Shown here one piece after another: positions 18,565 to 30,500 of a DNA stretch of 64,000 bases. The stretch is from positions 1 to 64,000 of the forward strand of contig JAPSKD010000003.1 in the NCBI GenBank assembly GCA_031177865.1, given 5' to 3'. Source of the stretch: Bacillus sp. (in: firmicutes). GTDB taxonomy: Bacteria; Bacillota; Bacilli; Bacillales; Cytobacillaceae. Below the pieces are notes generated by a model. The model was not told the DNA's origin and made no database searches. It was given only the letters and a program-made list of their open reading frames with translations. Within the stretch, counting starts at the first letter, position 1. Each line of letters begins with the position of its first letter. Both the position numbers and the translations under genes were made by a program.

Positions 18565-19686
18565 TTGTTATTGGAAAAAAAGTACTTATATCGAACCTTG
18601 AGGTTCTTTTTAGTCATTGGCATTGTGGTTCTTGGACTTCTATCATTTTATTATTTGTCAAAAGTGACCTATCCATTTCTTATCGCCTTTGTAATTGCCT
18701 TTTTTATCAACCCAATTGTTAACAGTTTTGAAAAAAAACTTCGAATGCCCCGTGGCTTAGCCGTTTTTGTAGCTTTAATCATCATTTTTGCCTTCGTTGC
18801 AGGCCTAGTTACACTGTTAGTAGCTGAATTGGTTTCCGGCGCAAATTACCTTGCTCGAGTTGTTCCAGAGCATTTGGATACCTTAATAAGCTATATTGAG
18901 GAGTACATAACTGCTCAAATTATCCCACTTTATAATCAATTAACAAGTATGTTTAATCAATTAGAAGATGGGCAGCAAAACACTATTATTTCTAATATTA
19001 AAAATGTTGGTACTACGATTGGGACAAATGTTGGAAACTTCATCCAAAATCTGTTTGGCAACATTCCAGTCATCTTATCATGGTTCCCAAATGCCGCAAC
19101 CGTACTTATTTTCTCCTTTTTAGCAACCTTCTTCATAAGTAAGGACTGGTACAGACTTTCACGTATTAGCAGCACCATTTTACCTGAGAAAGCTAAAACA
19201 AGTGGGAAAACTGTATTCGTGGATTTACAGAAAGCTTTATTTGGTTTTCTTAAAGCCCAATTAACCCTAATCTCCATTACAACCGTTATTATTTTAATTG
19301 GACTGCTTGTACTTCGCGTTGATTACGCGATTACCATCGCTTTGATAACAGGTATCGTAGACATTATTCCATACCTTGGTACCGGAGCCGTTTTTGTACC
19401 ATGGATAATATATGAGGTCATTACAGGTGATATCAGTCTTGCAATAGGTTTAGGAGTTCTCTATTTACTCGTAATCGTGCAAAGACAGATTATGGAGCCA
19501 AAAATACTATCGTCTAATATTGGTCTTGATCCATTAGCTACACTAATCGCCTTGTTTGTCGGATTTAAGTTAGTCGGCTTTCTAGGATTAATTTTAGGTC
19601 CTGTCACTCTCGTCATTATTAACACACTCTACCGTGCAAATGTGTTTCACGATATATGGACCTTTATTAAAGGAAAAGAAGTTTAA
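18565..19686 (+). CDS. ytvI: AI-2E family transporter / sporulation protein YtvI
   Basis: 8-TM family; DYAITIALITGIVDIIPYLGTGAVFVPWIIYEVITGD; TTG start. Confidence 0.85.
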   Translation: MLLEKKYLYRTLRFFLVIGIVVLGLLSFYYLSKVTYPFLIAFVIAFFINPIVNSFEKKLRMPRGLAVFVALIIIFAFVAGLVTLLVAELVSGANYLARVVPEHLDTLISYIEEYITAQIIPLYNQLTSMFNQLEDGQQNTIISNIKNVGTTIGTNVGNFIQNLFGNIPVILSWFPNAATVLIFSFLATFFISKDWYRLSRISSTILPEKAKTSGKTVFVDLQKALFGFLKAQLTLISITTVIILIGLLVLRVDYAITIALITGIVDIIPYLGTGAVFVPWIIYEVITGDISLAIGLGVLYLLVIVQRQIMEPKILSSNIGLDPLATLIALFVGFKLVGFLGLILGPVTLVIINTLYRANVFHDIWTFIKGKEV

Positions 19687-19687
19687 C

Positions 19688-19932
19688 AAGAAAAGCGTAA
19701 GCGCCTTGCCCAGGGGCGACAGGCATAAAGCGAGCCGTCAAGAAGGTCGGTCTTTACCTTCTTGACGGATTGTATGAAATGTGGAGGCGACTGCCCTGGG
19801 ACGAAGGCATAAGACGACCCCTGAAAGAAGGCGCTTTTTGCCTTCTTCAGGGGGTGGCTCATGACTCGAGTCCCAAGGAGCCGTAACTAGACACGCTTAT
19901 GACCCCGAGCCCCTAGGCGCTGAAGCTAGACA
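19688..19932 (+). repeat. Modular intergenic repeat, long form (copy A)
   Basis: AAAAGCGTAAGCGCC...GGGGCGACAGGCATAA...GAGCCCCTAGGCGCTGAAGCTAGACA; nearly the same layout as 33262-33505. Confidence 0.85.
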
Positions 19933-19970
19933 AAAAAACGTCAACCTCCATTTGGAAGTTGACGTTTTTA
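19930..19970. terminator. Bidirectional terminator between ytvI and fxsA-like gene
   Basis: AAAAACGTCAACctccatttgGAAGTTGACGTTTTT. Confidence 0.75.
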
Positions 19971-20375
19971 TTTGATAATTTTTATATTTCCATTTTGAAT
20001 TCTCTTTCGTAAAGCATTAATCATCAAAAACTTAAAAGGTTTTCTAGAGGGAGGGAATAACAATAAAAATCCAAATAAATCGGTAAAAAATCCAGGAGTT
20101 ACTAACAGGGTAGCTCCAATAAGAATACATATGCCATCCAGGACAGATTCACCTGGAATTTGACCATAAGCAAGCTGTTCTTGAGCTTTTTTTATTGTTT
20201 GCAATCCTTCTCTTTTAGCCAAATAGGCACCGACTACTCCTGTTAGGATGATAAGGGCAATGGTGGGCAGAAATCCTATTGTTTTACCTGATAACAGCAG
20301 GAATCCGATATCTATTGCGGGTATGACAATAATTAATAGAGCTAAATAGCGCATTGTTTTATCTCCTTCAAACAA
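19968..20375 (-). CDS. fxsA: FxsA family membrane protein (YtzA-like)
   Basis: RYLALLIIVIPAIDIGFLLLSGKTIGFLPTIALIILTGVVGAYLAKREGL. Confidence 0.88.
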   Translation of the reverse strand: MFEGDKTMRYLALLIIVIPAIDIGFLLLSGKTIGFLPTIALIILTGVVGAYLAKREGLQTIKKAQEQLAYGQIPGESVLDGICILIGATLLVTPGFFTDLFGFLLLFPPSRKPFKFLMINALRKRIQNGNIKIIK

Positions 20376-20399
20376 GCTTTAATTTATTATATACCTAAT

Positions 20400-20432
20400 C
20401 ATAAAAAAAAGAAGGGAATATCCCTTCTTTCT
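20400..20432 (-). terminator. Terminator of pyk
   Basis: AAAGAAGGGatatTCCCTTCTTT with T-run on the minus strand. Confidence 0.75.
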
Positions 20433-20436
20433 GATT

Positions 20437-22224
20437 TTATAGTACACTAGCGTGCCCGTTATAAATGACACCTCTTGTCGCGTCTACGGTTATTTCTTGA
20501 CCATCTCTAAATAATTCAAGTGCATTTTCCACACCAACAATGACTGGGATGCTAAGGTTAAGGCCAACTACCGCTGCATGGCTGGTTAACCCGCCCTCTT
20601 GAGTGATGAGAGCAGCACATTTTTCAATTGCTGGTACCATATCACGGTCTGAACCAATCGTAACTAAAATGGAACCAGGCTTAACCTTCTCGATTGCTTC
20701 CTGAGCATTATGGGCAATAACCACTTTACCGAAAGCAGACTTTCGACCAATCCCTTGAGCTCTAGCAATAATATCGCCGACAACATGAATTTTCATTAAG
20801 TTCGTTGTACCCGCTTCACCAACTGGAACACCAGCAGTGATGACAACTAAATCACCATGTTTGACAATTCCGCTGTTTACACTTTCCTCAACAGCACTGT
20901 CTAGCATTTCATCTGTAGAGCTGCACATTCTTCCAAGCTTAGGATATACGCCCCATACAAGCGCTAAACGGCGGCAAATTTGCTCATTGGCTGTAACTGC
21001 TACGATTGGTGCCTTTGTACGGTATTTTGATATCATCCGAGCAGTATGACCACTTTCAGTTGGTGTAATAATGGCATTTACATCAAGATTTAAAGCGGTA
21101 TGAGCAACAGACTGACCAATGGCATCAGTAAGATTGTGTTCTGTATCTTTACTGCGTGCTGATAAAATTTCTTTATGATCTAACGCTTGTTCTGCTCTAG
21201 AAGCAATATTGTGCATAGTTTGCACTGCTTCAACAGGGTAAATTCCAGCTGCTGTTTCACCTGATAACATAATTGCATCTGTACCATCAAATATTGCATT
21301 GGCAACATCACTAGCCTCGGCACGTGTTGGACGCGGATTACGCTGCATTGAATCAAGCATTTGTGTAGCGGTAATTACAGGTTTACCATGTGCATTACAC
21401 TTCTTGATTAACATTTTTTGCACAAGTGGTACTTCTTCAGCTGGTATTTCTACACCTAGATCTCCACGTGCGACCATTAAACCGTCAGAAATTTCAAGGA
21501 TCTCATCAATGTTATCGACGCCTTCTTGGTTTTCAATTTTAGGGATAATATGGATGTGCGTAGCCTGCTTTTCCTCTAATAGCTGACGAATCTCCATTAC
21601 GTCGCTGGCACGGCGTACAAAGGAAGCAGCAATAAAATCAACACCTTGTTCGATTCCAAAAATGATATCGTTTGTGTCTTTTTCTGTGATACCTGGAAGT
21701 TTTACTGATACTCCTGGAACGTTGACACCTTTTTTATTCTTCAATGTTCCACTGTTTAGAATTTTTGTCTGAATTTCATTTTGTTCCTTATCAATATTAA
21801 GGACCTCTAATCCAATTAATCCATCATCTAATAATATTTTAGAGCCCACATGAACATCATCAATTAATCCTGGGTATGTAATTGAAAACTTTTCTGTAGT
21901 ACCTTCCACTTCAGTCATAGAAACTGTAATGTTATCACCAGATTTAAGTTCAATTGCTCCATTTACCATATTATTCGTACGGATTTCTGGACCTTTTGTG
22001 TCAAGTAAAATGGCAACAGTCTTACCTGTTAGTTTTGAGGCTTCACGTATATTTTGGATACGCTGTCCATGCTCTTCAAAATCACCGTGGGAAAAATTTA
22101 ATCGGGCAACATTCATCCCGGATTCAATTAATTGGGTTAACTTTTCTACACTTTCACTTGCGGGACCAATCGTACAAACGATTTTTGTTTTACGCAACAT
22201 CTTTTGTTTCCTCCTATAATTCAA
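20437..22224 (-). CDS. pyk: Pyruvate kinase with C-terminal PEP-utilising domain
   Basis: [32 protein letters not shown]-terminal [21 protein letters not shown]. Confidence 0.97.
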   Translation of the reverse strand: MNYRRKQKMLRKTKIVCTIGPASESVEKLTQLIESGMNVARLNFSHGDFEEHGQRIQNIREASKLTGKTVAILLDTKGPEIRTNNMVNGAIELKSGDNITVSMTEVEGTTEKFSITYPGLIDDVHVGSKILLDDGLIGLEVLNIDKEQNEIQTKILNSGTLKNKKGVNVPGVSVKLPGITEKDTNDIIFGIEQGVDFIAASFVRRASDVMEIRQLLEEKQATHIHIIPKIENQEGVDNIDEILEISDGLMVARGDLGVEIPAEEVPLVQKMLIKKCNAHGKPVITATQMLDSMQRNPRPTRAEASDVANAIFDGTDAIMLSGETAAGIYPVEAVQTMHNIASRAEQALDHKEILSARSKDTEHNLTDAIGQSVAHTALNLDVNAIITPTESGHTARMISKYRTKAPIVAVTANEQICRRLALVWGVYPKLGRMCSSTDEMLDSAVEESVNSGIVKHGDLVVITAGVPVGEAGTTNLMKIHVVGDIIARAQGIGRKSAFGKVVIAHNAQEAIEKVKPGSILVTIGSDRDMVPAIEKCAALITQEGGLTSHAAVVGLNLSIPVIVGVENALELFRDGQEITVDATRGVIYNGHASVL

Positions 22225-22234
22225 CTAGTACTGA

Positions 22235-23227
<993 letters not shown>

Positions 23228-23397
23228 TTATGTATGTCTAAATAGGAGTTTTCATTTTACAAGTACTTCATTTATTATCTACAGAAAATCAGGGAATATT
23301 TATAAAATACCATTAAAGAGACCCCTATAACAACTCAATCACATTAGTAAATTTAATAGACGGAATTATCGGTTAACTGGAAACGCTTAACTGAGAA

Positions 23398-23412
23398 ATG
23401 GAAACGTCATCA
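23398..23412 (+). promoter_or_regulatory. Cre-like element upstream of pfkA-pyk (1 mismatch)
   Basis: ATGGAAACGTCATCA; a second weaker TGGAAACGCTTAAC lies at 23378-23391. Confidence 0.4.
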
Positions 23413-23469
23413 TTTACACAAAATGGATATTTGTTGACATAATTGTGAAATGGAAAATAATCTCCAAAA

Positions 23470-23496
23470 ATCAAAACGTGCCCAAAGAGCACGTTT
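23470..23496 (-). terminator. Terminator of accDA
   Basis: AAAACGTGCtctttgGGCACGTTTT on the minus strand. Confidence 0.75.
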
Positions 23497-24470
23497 TAGA
23501 TATTTATATAATCCTTTAAAAATGAGTATTCGCCAATCGTTCTGAATCGATTGTAGCGATCGGTAACAAGCTCCTCTTCGGAGAGTTCTAATAGTTCCTT
23601 TAAGGATTTCTTCAAGAAAATGTCAATCGCTTCCGCTTGACCCTTAACGTCTTTATGGGCACCACCCTTAATTTCAGGAATAATATCATCGATAATACCA
23701 AGTTCCTTTAAGTCTGGTGCTGTTATTTTCATAGACTCTGCTGCCTTCTTTGCAAGGGCAGAATCCTTCCATAAAATTGCCGCTGCACCTTCTGGTGATA
23801 TAACAGAGTAAGTGGAATTTTCGAGCATGTACATGCGGTTACCCACTCCTAAAGCGAGGGCACCCCCACTTCCTCCCTCACCAATAACGATGCAAATAAC
23901 TGGCACCTTAAGACCAGCCATTTCAAATAGGTTTCGAGCAATGGCTTCACTTTGTCCCCGTTCTTCTGCAGCTTTTCCTGGATAGGCACCTTTTGTATCA
24001 ATAAAACAAATAATCGGACGATTAAATTTATCCGCCTGTTTCATTAGACGAAGTGCTTTTCTATAGCCTTCCGGATGCGGCATACCAAAGTTCCTGCGGA
24101 TATTTTCTTTGGTATCTTTCCCTCTTTGATGGCCAATGACGGTAACAGGAAGCCCGCGAAACTTCGCAACACCGCCAACAATCGCTTCATCGTCACCAAA
24201 TGCCCTGTCTCCATGACATTCAAAGAAACCGTCAAATAGATTAGAGATATAATCTAATGTAGTAGGTCTATTTGGATGTCTGGCAATTTGAACACGGTCC
24301 CATGGCTTGATGTTGTTATAAATATCTTTTTCAAGTTTTTCAAGTCGTAATTCTAATTTTTCAATTTCGGATGATAAATCAACATCTGCAGTTTTTGTAA
24401 ACTCTTTGATTTCGGCAATTTTATTTCTTAATTGCACGATCGGGCGTTCAAATTCTAATTCCCCTACCAT
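23496..24470 (-). CDS. accA: Acetyl-CoA carboxylase carboxyltransferase subunit alpha
   Basis: [64 protein letters not shown]. Confidence 0.97.
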   Translation of the reverse strand: MVGELEFERPIVQLRNKIAEIKEFTKTADVDLSSEIEKLELRLEKLEKDIYNNIKPWDRVQIARHPNRPTTLDYISNLFDGFFECHGDRAFGDDEAIVGGVAKFRGLPVTVIGHQRGKDTKENIRRNFGMPHPEGYRKALRLMKQADKFNRPIICFIDTKGAYPGKAAEERGQSEAIARNLFEMAGLKVPVICIVIGEGGSGGALALGVGNRMYMLENSTYSVISPEGAAAILWKDSALAKKAAESMKITAPDLKELGIIDDIIPEIKGGAHKDVKGQAEAIDIFLKKSLKELLELSEEELVTDRYNRFRTIGEYSFLKDYINI

Positions 24471-25381
24471 TCGAGCTCCCCTCCTGGTTGATGAATTTCA
24501 AGTAAGTTCGTGATTTTATCGATTAACTCAGGACGAGAAATGATCGCGTCCAGCTGGCCATGCTTTAATAGAAACTCCGCTGTTTGAAAGTCTTCAGGCA
24601 ATTCCTCACGAATGGATTGTTCGATAACTCTACGCCCTGCAAAACCGATTAATGCACCTGGTTCTGCAAAGTTATAGTCACCCAATGATGCGAAGCTTGC
24701 AGAAACACCGCCAGTTGTTGGGTGAGTCATAATTGAAATAATAAGTCCGCCATTATCACTAAATCTCTTTAATGCCACACTAGTTTTCGCCATTTGCATT
24801 AAGCTTAGTACGCCTTCTTGCATTCTAGCACCGCCAGAGGCAGTAAAAATAATAAATGGCACTGACATTTCATCCGCTTTTTCGATAGCACGGGTTATTT
24901 TTTCACCTACAACTGAACCCATACTGCCCATTCTAAAAGTTGAATCCATAATGGCTACCACAATTTTATTCCCGTTAACACTTCCCGAGCCAGTTACGAC
25001 GGCCTCATTAATCTTCGTTTTTTGACGGTCTTTTTCTACTTTTTCCAGGTAATCAGGGAAGTTCAATGGGTTCTCAGAAACCATGTTTTCGTCTATTTCA
25101 GTAAAGCTGTCTTCATCTAAAAAACTGATAATACGTTCTTTTGCGTTCATTGCAAAATGAAATCCACAATGTAAACAAACCTTCAAATTTTTATTAAGTT
25201 CTTTGGTATACATAATTGTTTTACATGACGGACATTTTGTCATGATTCCTTCAGGTACATCATTTTTCGCAGCCTCGGTAGGAATCGTTGCATATTTTTT
25301 CTTTTTAGTCGTGTTTTTTATAAAAAGCTCTTTAAGCAATTTGTCCAACCTCCTTTGTTCGAAAAATCTGCCAATCCGCAA
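24464..25381 (-). CDS. accD: Acetyl-CoA carboxylase carboxyltransferase subunit beta
   Basis: Zn finger [27 protein letters not shown]; overlaps accA. Confidence 0.97.
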   Translation of the reverse strand: MRIGRFFEQRRLDKLLKELFIKNTTKKKKYATIPTEAAKNDVPEGIMTKCPSCKTIMYTKELNKNLKVCLHCGFHFAMNAKERIISFLDEDSFTEIDENMVSENPLNFPDYLEKVEKDRQKTKINEAVVTGSGSVNGNKIVVAIMDSTFRMGSMGSVVGEKITRAIEKADEMSVPFIIFTASGGARMQEGVLSLMQMAKTSVALKRFSDNGGLIISIMTHPTTGGVSASFASLGDYNFAEPGALIGFAGRRVIEQSIREELPEDFQTAEFLLKHGQLDAIISRPELIDKITNLLEIHQPGGELEW

Positions 25382-25446
25382 GTTTTTATCATTCTTTATT
25401 TAAAGTCTATCCTTAAATAATGACAATTCAAACCTAAACTCTAAAA

Positions 25447-25460
25447 TTGGTCAGACCACC
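25447..25460. promoter_or_regulatory. FadR-type operator candidate upstream of accD
   Basis: TTGGTCAGACCACC; core palindrome TGGTC-A-GACCA at 25448-25458; same 11-mer upstream of the malic enzyme gene. Confidence 0.65.
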
Positions 25461-25539
25461 AAAAAAACTAAAAATGCCCACATCCAATTGGGCTTGATTG
25501 CTTGTCTATCACTATAAAGGAAAAATACTTTAAAATCTG

Positions 25540-26178
25540 TTAGTATTTGTCGGTTAAAATAGACAAATTTCTTAATTGGCGATAAGCAGATAATGTTTTT
25601 TCCTCATCTTTTTCAACCAAGGCTTCGATTAACATTAAATAGCTATCACGATTATACCCCACGTTTTTTAATCTTAATGAATGGTGATAGTCCTTTAATA
25701 TTAACCATATCCTTGAAAATAAATAATTGCCTGCCAGCTCAATAAGCTGATAAAAGAATTGCTCATCATTTAATTGATCGGCTTCAACCAAGCTCTTTAG
25801 CTTCCCTAACTGCTTCTCATCAGCTCGAATAAGAACTAACCGAAGAAAATCCATCTCTATTAGGTTCTTTGTTTCAATTACATCTAACTTTGCTTTCTCA
25901 TCTTGAAGAATAAAGGTCCCAAGCAGCTGTACAAGCTGATTTCCCCGAAAATCTCGGATAAAGGTGCCTTCTCCACGTCTCGTTTCGATTAAGCCTAACA
26001 GTTCTAAAGCTCTTAAAGCTTCCCGAACGGAAGAGCGCCCGACATTCAGGCGCTCTGATAATTCCCGTTCAGATGGGATTTTATCTCCAGATTTCAAATT
26101 ATCTGCAGATATCATCTCTCTTAGCTGTTTTACAATCTCAAGATATACTTTAGTATTCGTCACTAAGTAATCACTCAC
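25540..26178 (-). CDS. FadR-subfamily GntR transcriptional regulator
   Basis: YLEIVKQLREMISADNLKSGDKIPSERELSERLNVGRSSVREALRALELLGLIETRRGEGTFIRDF winged helix; C-terminal FCD-like helices. Confidence 0.9.
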   Translation of the reverse strand: MSDYLVTNTKVYLEIVKQLREMISADNLKSGDKIPSERELSERLNVGRSSVREALRALELLGLIETRRGEGTFIRDFRGNQLVQLLGTFILQDEKAKLDVIETKNLIEMDFLRLVLIRADEKQLGKLKSLVEADQLNDEQFFYQLIELAGNYLFSRIWLILKDYHHSLRLKNVGYNRDSYLMLIEALVEKDEEKTLSAYRQLRNLSILTDKY

Positions 26179-27409
26179 TTTTACCTATAGTAGCGAGCCT
26201 CATTGTTTTCTCTTTTACATCTTCAGGGTCAACTTTTAAACGTGCGACACCCGTTTCCATTGCTGCTTTTGCTACTGCGGCAGCAACTGCAGGCGCAACA
26301 CGCGGATCAAATGGTGCAGGGATAACATAATCCTCATTTAACTCAGATTCATTTATTAAGCTGGCTATTGCCTCAACAGCTGCCACTTTCATTTCCTCAT
26401 TAATGTGTGTAGCCCGTACATCTAGTGCTCCACGGAAAATGCCGGGGAAGGCTAAGACATTATTTACCTGGTTTGGAAAATCTGATCTACCTGTTCCTAC
26501 CACTCTTGCTCCCGCTTCTTTTGCTTCATGCGGCATAATTTCTGGAGTAGGGTTTGCCATAGCAAATATGATTGCATCTTTATTCATTGAAGTAACCATT
26601 TCTTTTGTTAGAGCACCTTCAACCGATACGCCAATAAACACATCGGCACCTTTTATTACATCTTCAAGGCTCCCAGTTAGATTATCACGATTTGTGAATT
26701 TTGCTACTTCCGCCTTGACGTTGTTCATTCCTTGCGGTCGTCCTTCGTAAATGGCACCCTTCGTATCACACATAATAATATCTCTTACACCATAGCTGTG
26801 TAATAATTTTATAATTGCAATTCCAGCTGCTCCAGCACCATTGGCAACCACTTTGATTTCAGTAATTTTTTTGTCAATCAGCTTTAGAGCGTTCACAAGG
26901 CCGGCTGCTGTGACAATAGCAGTACCATGTTGATCATCATGGAAAACTGGAATATTCGCTTCTTTTTTTAAACGTTCCTCAATAACAAAGCAATTTGGTG
27001 CGGCGATATCTTCAAGATTCACACCGCCAAATGTTGGCTCGAGCAACTTAACAGTTTCAATTATTTTTTCTACATCGGTTGTGTTTAAGCAAATTGGGAA
27101 GGCATCGACGCCGGCAAAGCTTTTGAATAAAACTGCTTTACCTTCCATTACTGGAAGTGCAGCTTCCGGTCCAATGTTTCCGAGACCTAAGACTGCTGTA
27201 CCATCTGTCACTACAGCAACCATATTGCCTTTCATTGTGTAATCGTAAACCGTTTCCGGCTTTTCATAAATATCTTTACACGGTTCGGCAACTCCCGGAG
27301 AATACGCTAAACTTAGATCCTTGGCATTTCTTACTGGTACTTTTGATTTTGACTCAAGCTTTCCCTTATTAATTCGATGCATGTGTAGTGCTTCTTCCCG
27401 TAATGTCAA
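26171..27409 (-). CDS. ytsJ: NAD(P)-dependent malic enzyme (YtsJ-like; TTG start)
   Basis: LSLAYSPGVAEPCKDIYEKPETVYDYTMKGNMVAVVTDGTAVLGLGNIGPEAALPVMEGKAVLFK; FHDDQHGTAIV. Confidence 0.92.
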   Translation of the reverse strand: MTLREEALHMHRINKGKLESKSKVPVRNAKDLSLAYSPGVAEPCKDIYEKPETVYDYTMKGNMVAVVTDGTAVLGLGNIGPEAALPVMEGKAVLFKSFAGVDAFPICLNTTDVEKIIETVKLLEPTFGGVNLEDIAAPNCFVIEERLKKEANIPVFHDDQHGTAIVTAAGLVNALKLIDKKITEIKVVANGAGAAGIAIIKLLHSYGVRDIIMCDTKGAIYEGRPQGMNNVKAEVAKFTNRDNLTGSLEDVIKGADVFIGVSVEGALTKEMVTSMNKDAIIFAMANPTPEIMPHEAKEAGARVVGTGRSDFPNQVNNVLAFPGIFRGALDVRATHINEEMKVAAVEAIASLINESELNEDYVIPAPFDPRVAPAVAAAVAKAAMETGVARLKVDPEDVKEKTMRLATIGKSE

Positions 27410-27477
27410 GATATGTCACCCCTTAAATTAGTACAAAAAGATATCGTTAAATACAATGATCCTAGTCTGATTATTTA

Positions 27478-27490
27478 GTGGTCAGACCAC
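27478..27490. promoter_or_regulatory. FadR-type operator candidate upstream of malic enzyme-gntR
   Basis: GTGGTC-A-GACCAC, perfect 6-bp half sites about 1-nt centre. Confidence 0.7.
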
Positions 27491-27539
27491 ACCCATCTTC
27501 ATTTACCACTATAACACATCTGCAAGAGTTGTAAAGAAT

Positions 27540-30500
27540 TTATTCTTTCAAAACTACATTGTCTGTTCCAAGAAAATCACGCAATACTTTCATAAAACTC
27601 TCGCTAGGGTCAATCATAAATTCACTACCCAGTCTGATTGTTTTCTTGCTGATTTCAAAATGTAAAACAACTTTGGTTTTTCCGATATTATCCTTAAATA
27701 ATTGCTTTAATTGATATAACGATTCCTCGTCTTGCTGTCCATTGCCTATTTTTAAATATAAAACCGATTCCTGCTTAGGTTTTGAACTTAGCCATGTTTC
27801 CATTTCAACTGCTTGTTGGATAATAAATTGAAGCTTACCATCTCGTTCTTCTATTTTCCCTTCTATCACCGCAAATTTCCCATGTTCCAGCAAGTGAGAA
27901 TATTTTTTGTACACGACTGGAAAAGCGACAGCTTCCATTTCACCACTTGAATCACTTACATTCAAGAAGGCCATTGAATCCCCTTTTTTTGTTCGGATTT
28001 TCCGTAAAGATGTTATATAAACACCAGCAGCCGCTCGTTTTTGGTCCGCAGACAATTCAAGCAAAACATTTGCTCCCGCTTGTTTAAGTCTTTTTTCAAA
28101 AATGGAGACTGGGTGATCTGAAAGGTAAAAGCCGAGAGCCTCCTTTTCAAAAGAAAGCTTATCCTCTAGTCTAATAGGATCAACTTGGACATATTTCGGC
28201 TTAAGTTGAAATTCCTCAAGAAATAACTCCACTTGACTTGATTCATCTACCTTAAATAATTGCGCGTGTTCAAGCGCAACATCCAAACTTGCAAGCAAGA
28301 CAGCACGGTCTTCTTTAAATTCATCAAAGCTTCCAGAATGAACGAGAACCTCTAATGTTTTTCGATTGATGGCTTTTGAAGAAACCCTGGTGCAAAAATC
28401 AAATAAATCCTCAAACTTTTTACTTTTCCTTGCTTGAAATATTTCTCTTAATGATGCTGCACCTACACTTTTTATCGCTGCAAGGCTGTATCTGATACCA
28501 TTCTTCTCTACTTGAAAGGAAAACCCGCTGTAATTGATGGAAGGAGGCAGGATTTCAATATCCTTTTGCTTTGTTTCCAAAATATATTGGGCTATTTTGG
28601 TTTCATTCCCAATTGCGGATGTTAACAGACCAGCCATAAAATAAAGGGGGTAATTTGCTTTTAAATAGGCAAGCTGGTAGGCAATCATACTGTATGCCAC
28701 TGCATGGCTTCGATTAAAACCGTAATTCGCAAAGCGAACGATTAAATCATAAATATCATTTGCAAGAGCGACATTATAACCTTTCTTTAAGGCACCTTGG
28801 ACAAAATGGTTTCGTTCCCTGTCCAATACATCCTTTTGTTTCTTACCTACCGCCCTTCGCAGTAAATCCGCTTCACCGAGGGAAAAACCCGCCATTGTAG
28901 AGGCAATTTGCATGATTTGCTCTTGGTATACGATGACTCCATATGTATTTTCCAAGATGGGTTTCAAATCTTCATGTGGGTACTCAACTGCTTGCGTACC
29001 ATGTTTCCGGTCAATAAATAGCGGAATATTCTCCATTGGACCTGGACGATATAAAGCATTAACTGCAACAATATCTTCAAAGCGTGAAGGTTTCAATCGC
29101 AATAATACCTTCCTCATCCCATCTGATTCTAACTGGAAAATCCCCGTTGTCTCTCCTCTTGCTAACAGTTCGAATGTTTTTTCATCATTTAATGGTATGG
29201 TTTTAATATCTACTTTTCTTCCGGTTTTCTTTTGAATAGAAGATACTATCGATTCGATTAATGATAAGTTTCTTAGACCAAGAAAATCCATTTTCAGTAA
29301 GCCTATTTCCTCAAGATGTTCCATCGAATACTGAGTTAAATAAACCTGATTATGTCCCTGTTGAATGGGAATTAACTCAATGAGCTGCTTCTCACTAATA
29401 ACGACACCTGCAGCATGTGTAGAGGTATGACGAGGCAATCCCTCTAACTTTAATGCGGTTTCATAGAGCTTTCGATTCAATGGGCTTTCATCGATAAAAG
29501 CTCTAAGCTGCTGCGATTCTTTATATGCGTCTTTTAGGTTTATTCCCAAGCGAGATGGAATACGTCTTGACAGCTGTTCTAATTCCTTTGTATTTAGGCC
29601 AAAAGCCCTGCCAACATCTCTTATCGCAGCCTTGGCGGCCATGGTTCCAAACGTTACGATTTGTGCAACATGTAATTCGCCATATTTTTTTGCCACATAT
29701 TCAATAACCTCGTCTCGACGATGGTCCGGAAAATCTATATCTATATCCGGCATCGAAATCCGCTCTGGATTTAAGAAACGTTCGAATAATAACTGATGTG
29801 TTAGTGGGTCGACATCGGTAATATACAAAACATAGGCAACAAGCGATCCTGCTGCAGATCCCCTGCCCGGACCGGTCAAAATACCATGCTCCCGGGCATA
29901 TCTCATAAAATCCCAAACAATTAAAAAGTAGTTACTGAATTTCATGGAGTTAATCACCGATAATTCATAAGACAATCGATCATAGTGTTCTTGGGTAGGT
30001 GATGCATAGCGCTCCATTAACCCTTTTTTACATAGCATTTCCAAGTAATCTTCCGCTGGCTGCTTGTTCTCAGTCGGGTATTCAGGTAAATAGGTTTTGT
30101 TTAATTCGATATTTACCATGCACCTTTTAGCGATGGTAATACTGTTCTCTAACGCTTCAGGTAATTCAGGAAATACTTCGATCATTTCTTTTGCACTTTT
30201 TAAATAAAATTGATCGCTTTCCAGTCTTTCTCTGTGCTCATCCTGAAGTTTTTCTCCATTTTTTATTGCTAATAGGCATTCATGAGCAAACATATCTTCT
30301 TGTTCTAGATAATGAACTCTATTGGTTGCCACCACTGGAATCTCAAGTTCTTCGGCAACCCTTTGAATCCTCTGTGTTACAATTGCTTCCTCCTCTAATT
30401 GATGGTTTTGCACAGAAAGAAAAAATGACTCTATGCCAAAGATAAGCTGAAGTTTTTTAATGATTGCGATTGCTTCTTCTTGTTGATTGTTTAATAGATT

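Noticed and set aside
29701-29916. 71-aa ORF inside dnaE
   Set aside because: Same strand, different frame, wholly within the conserved DnaE polymerase core
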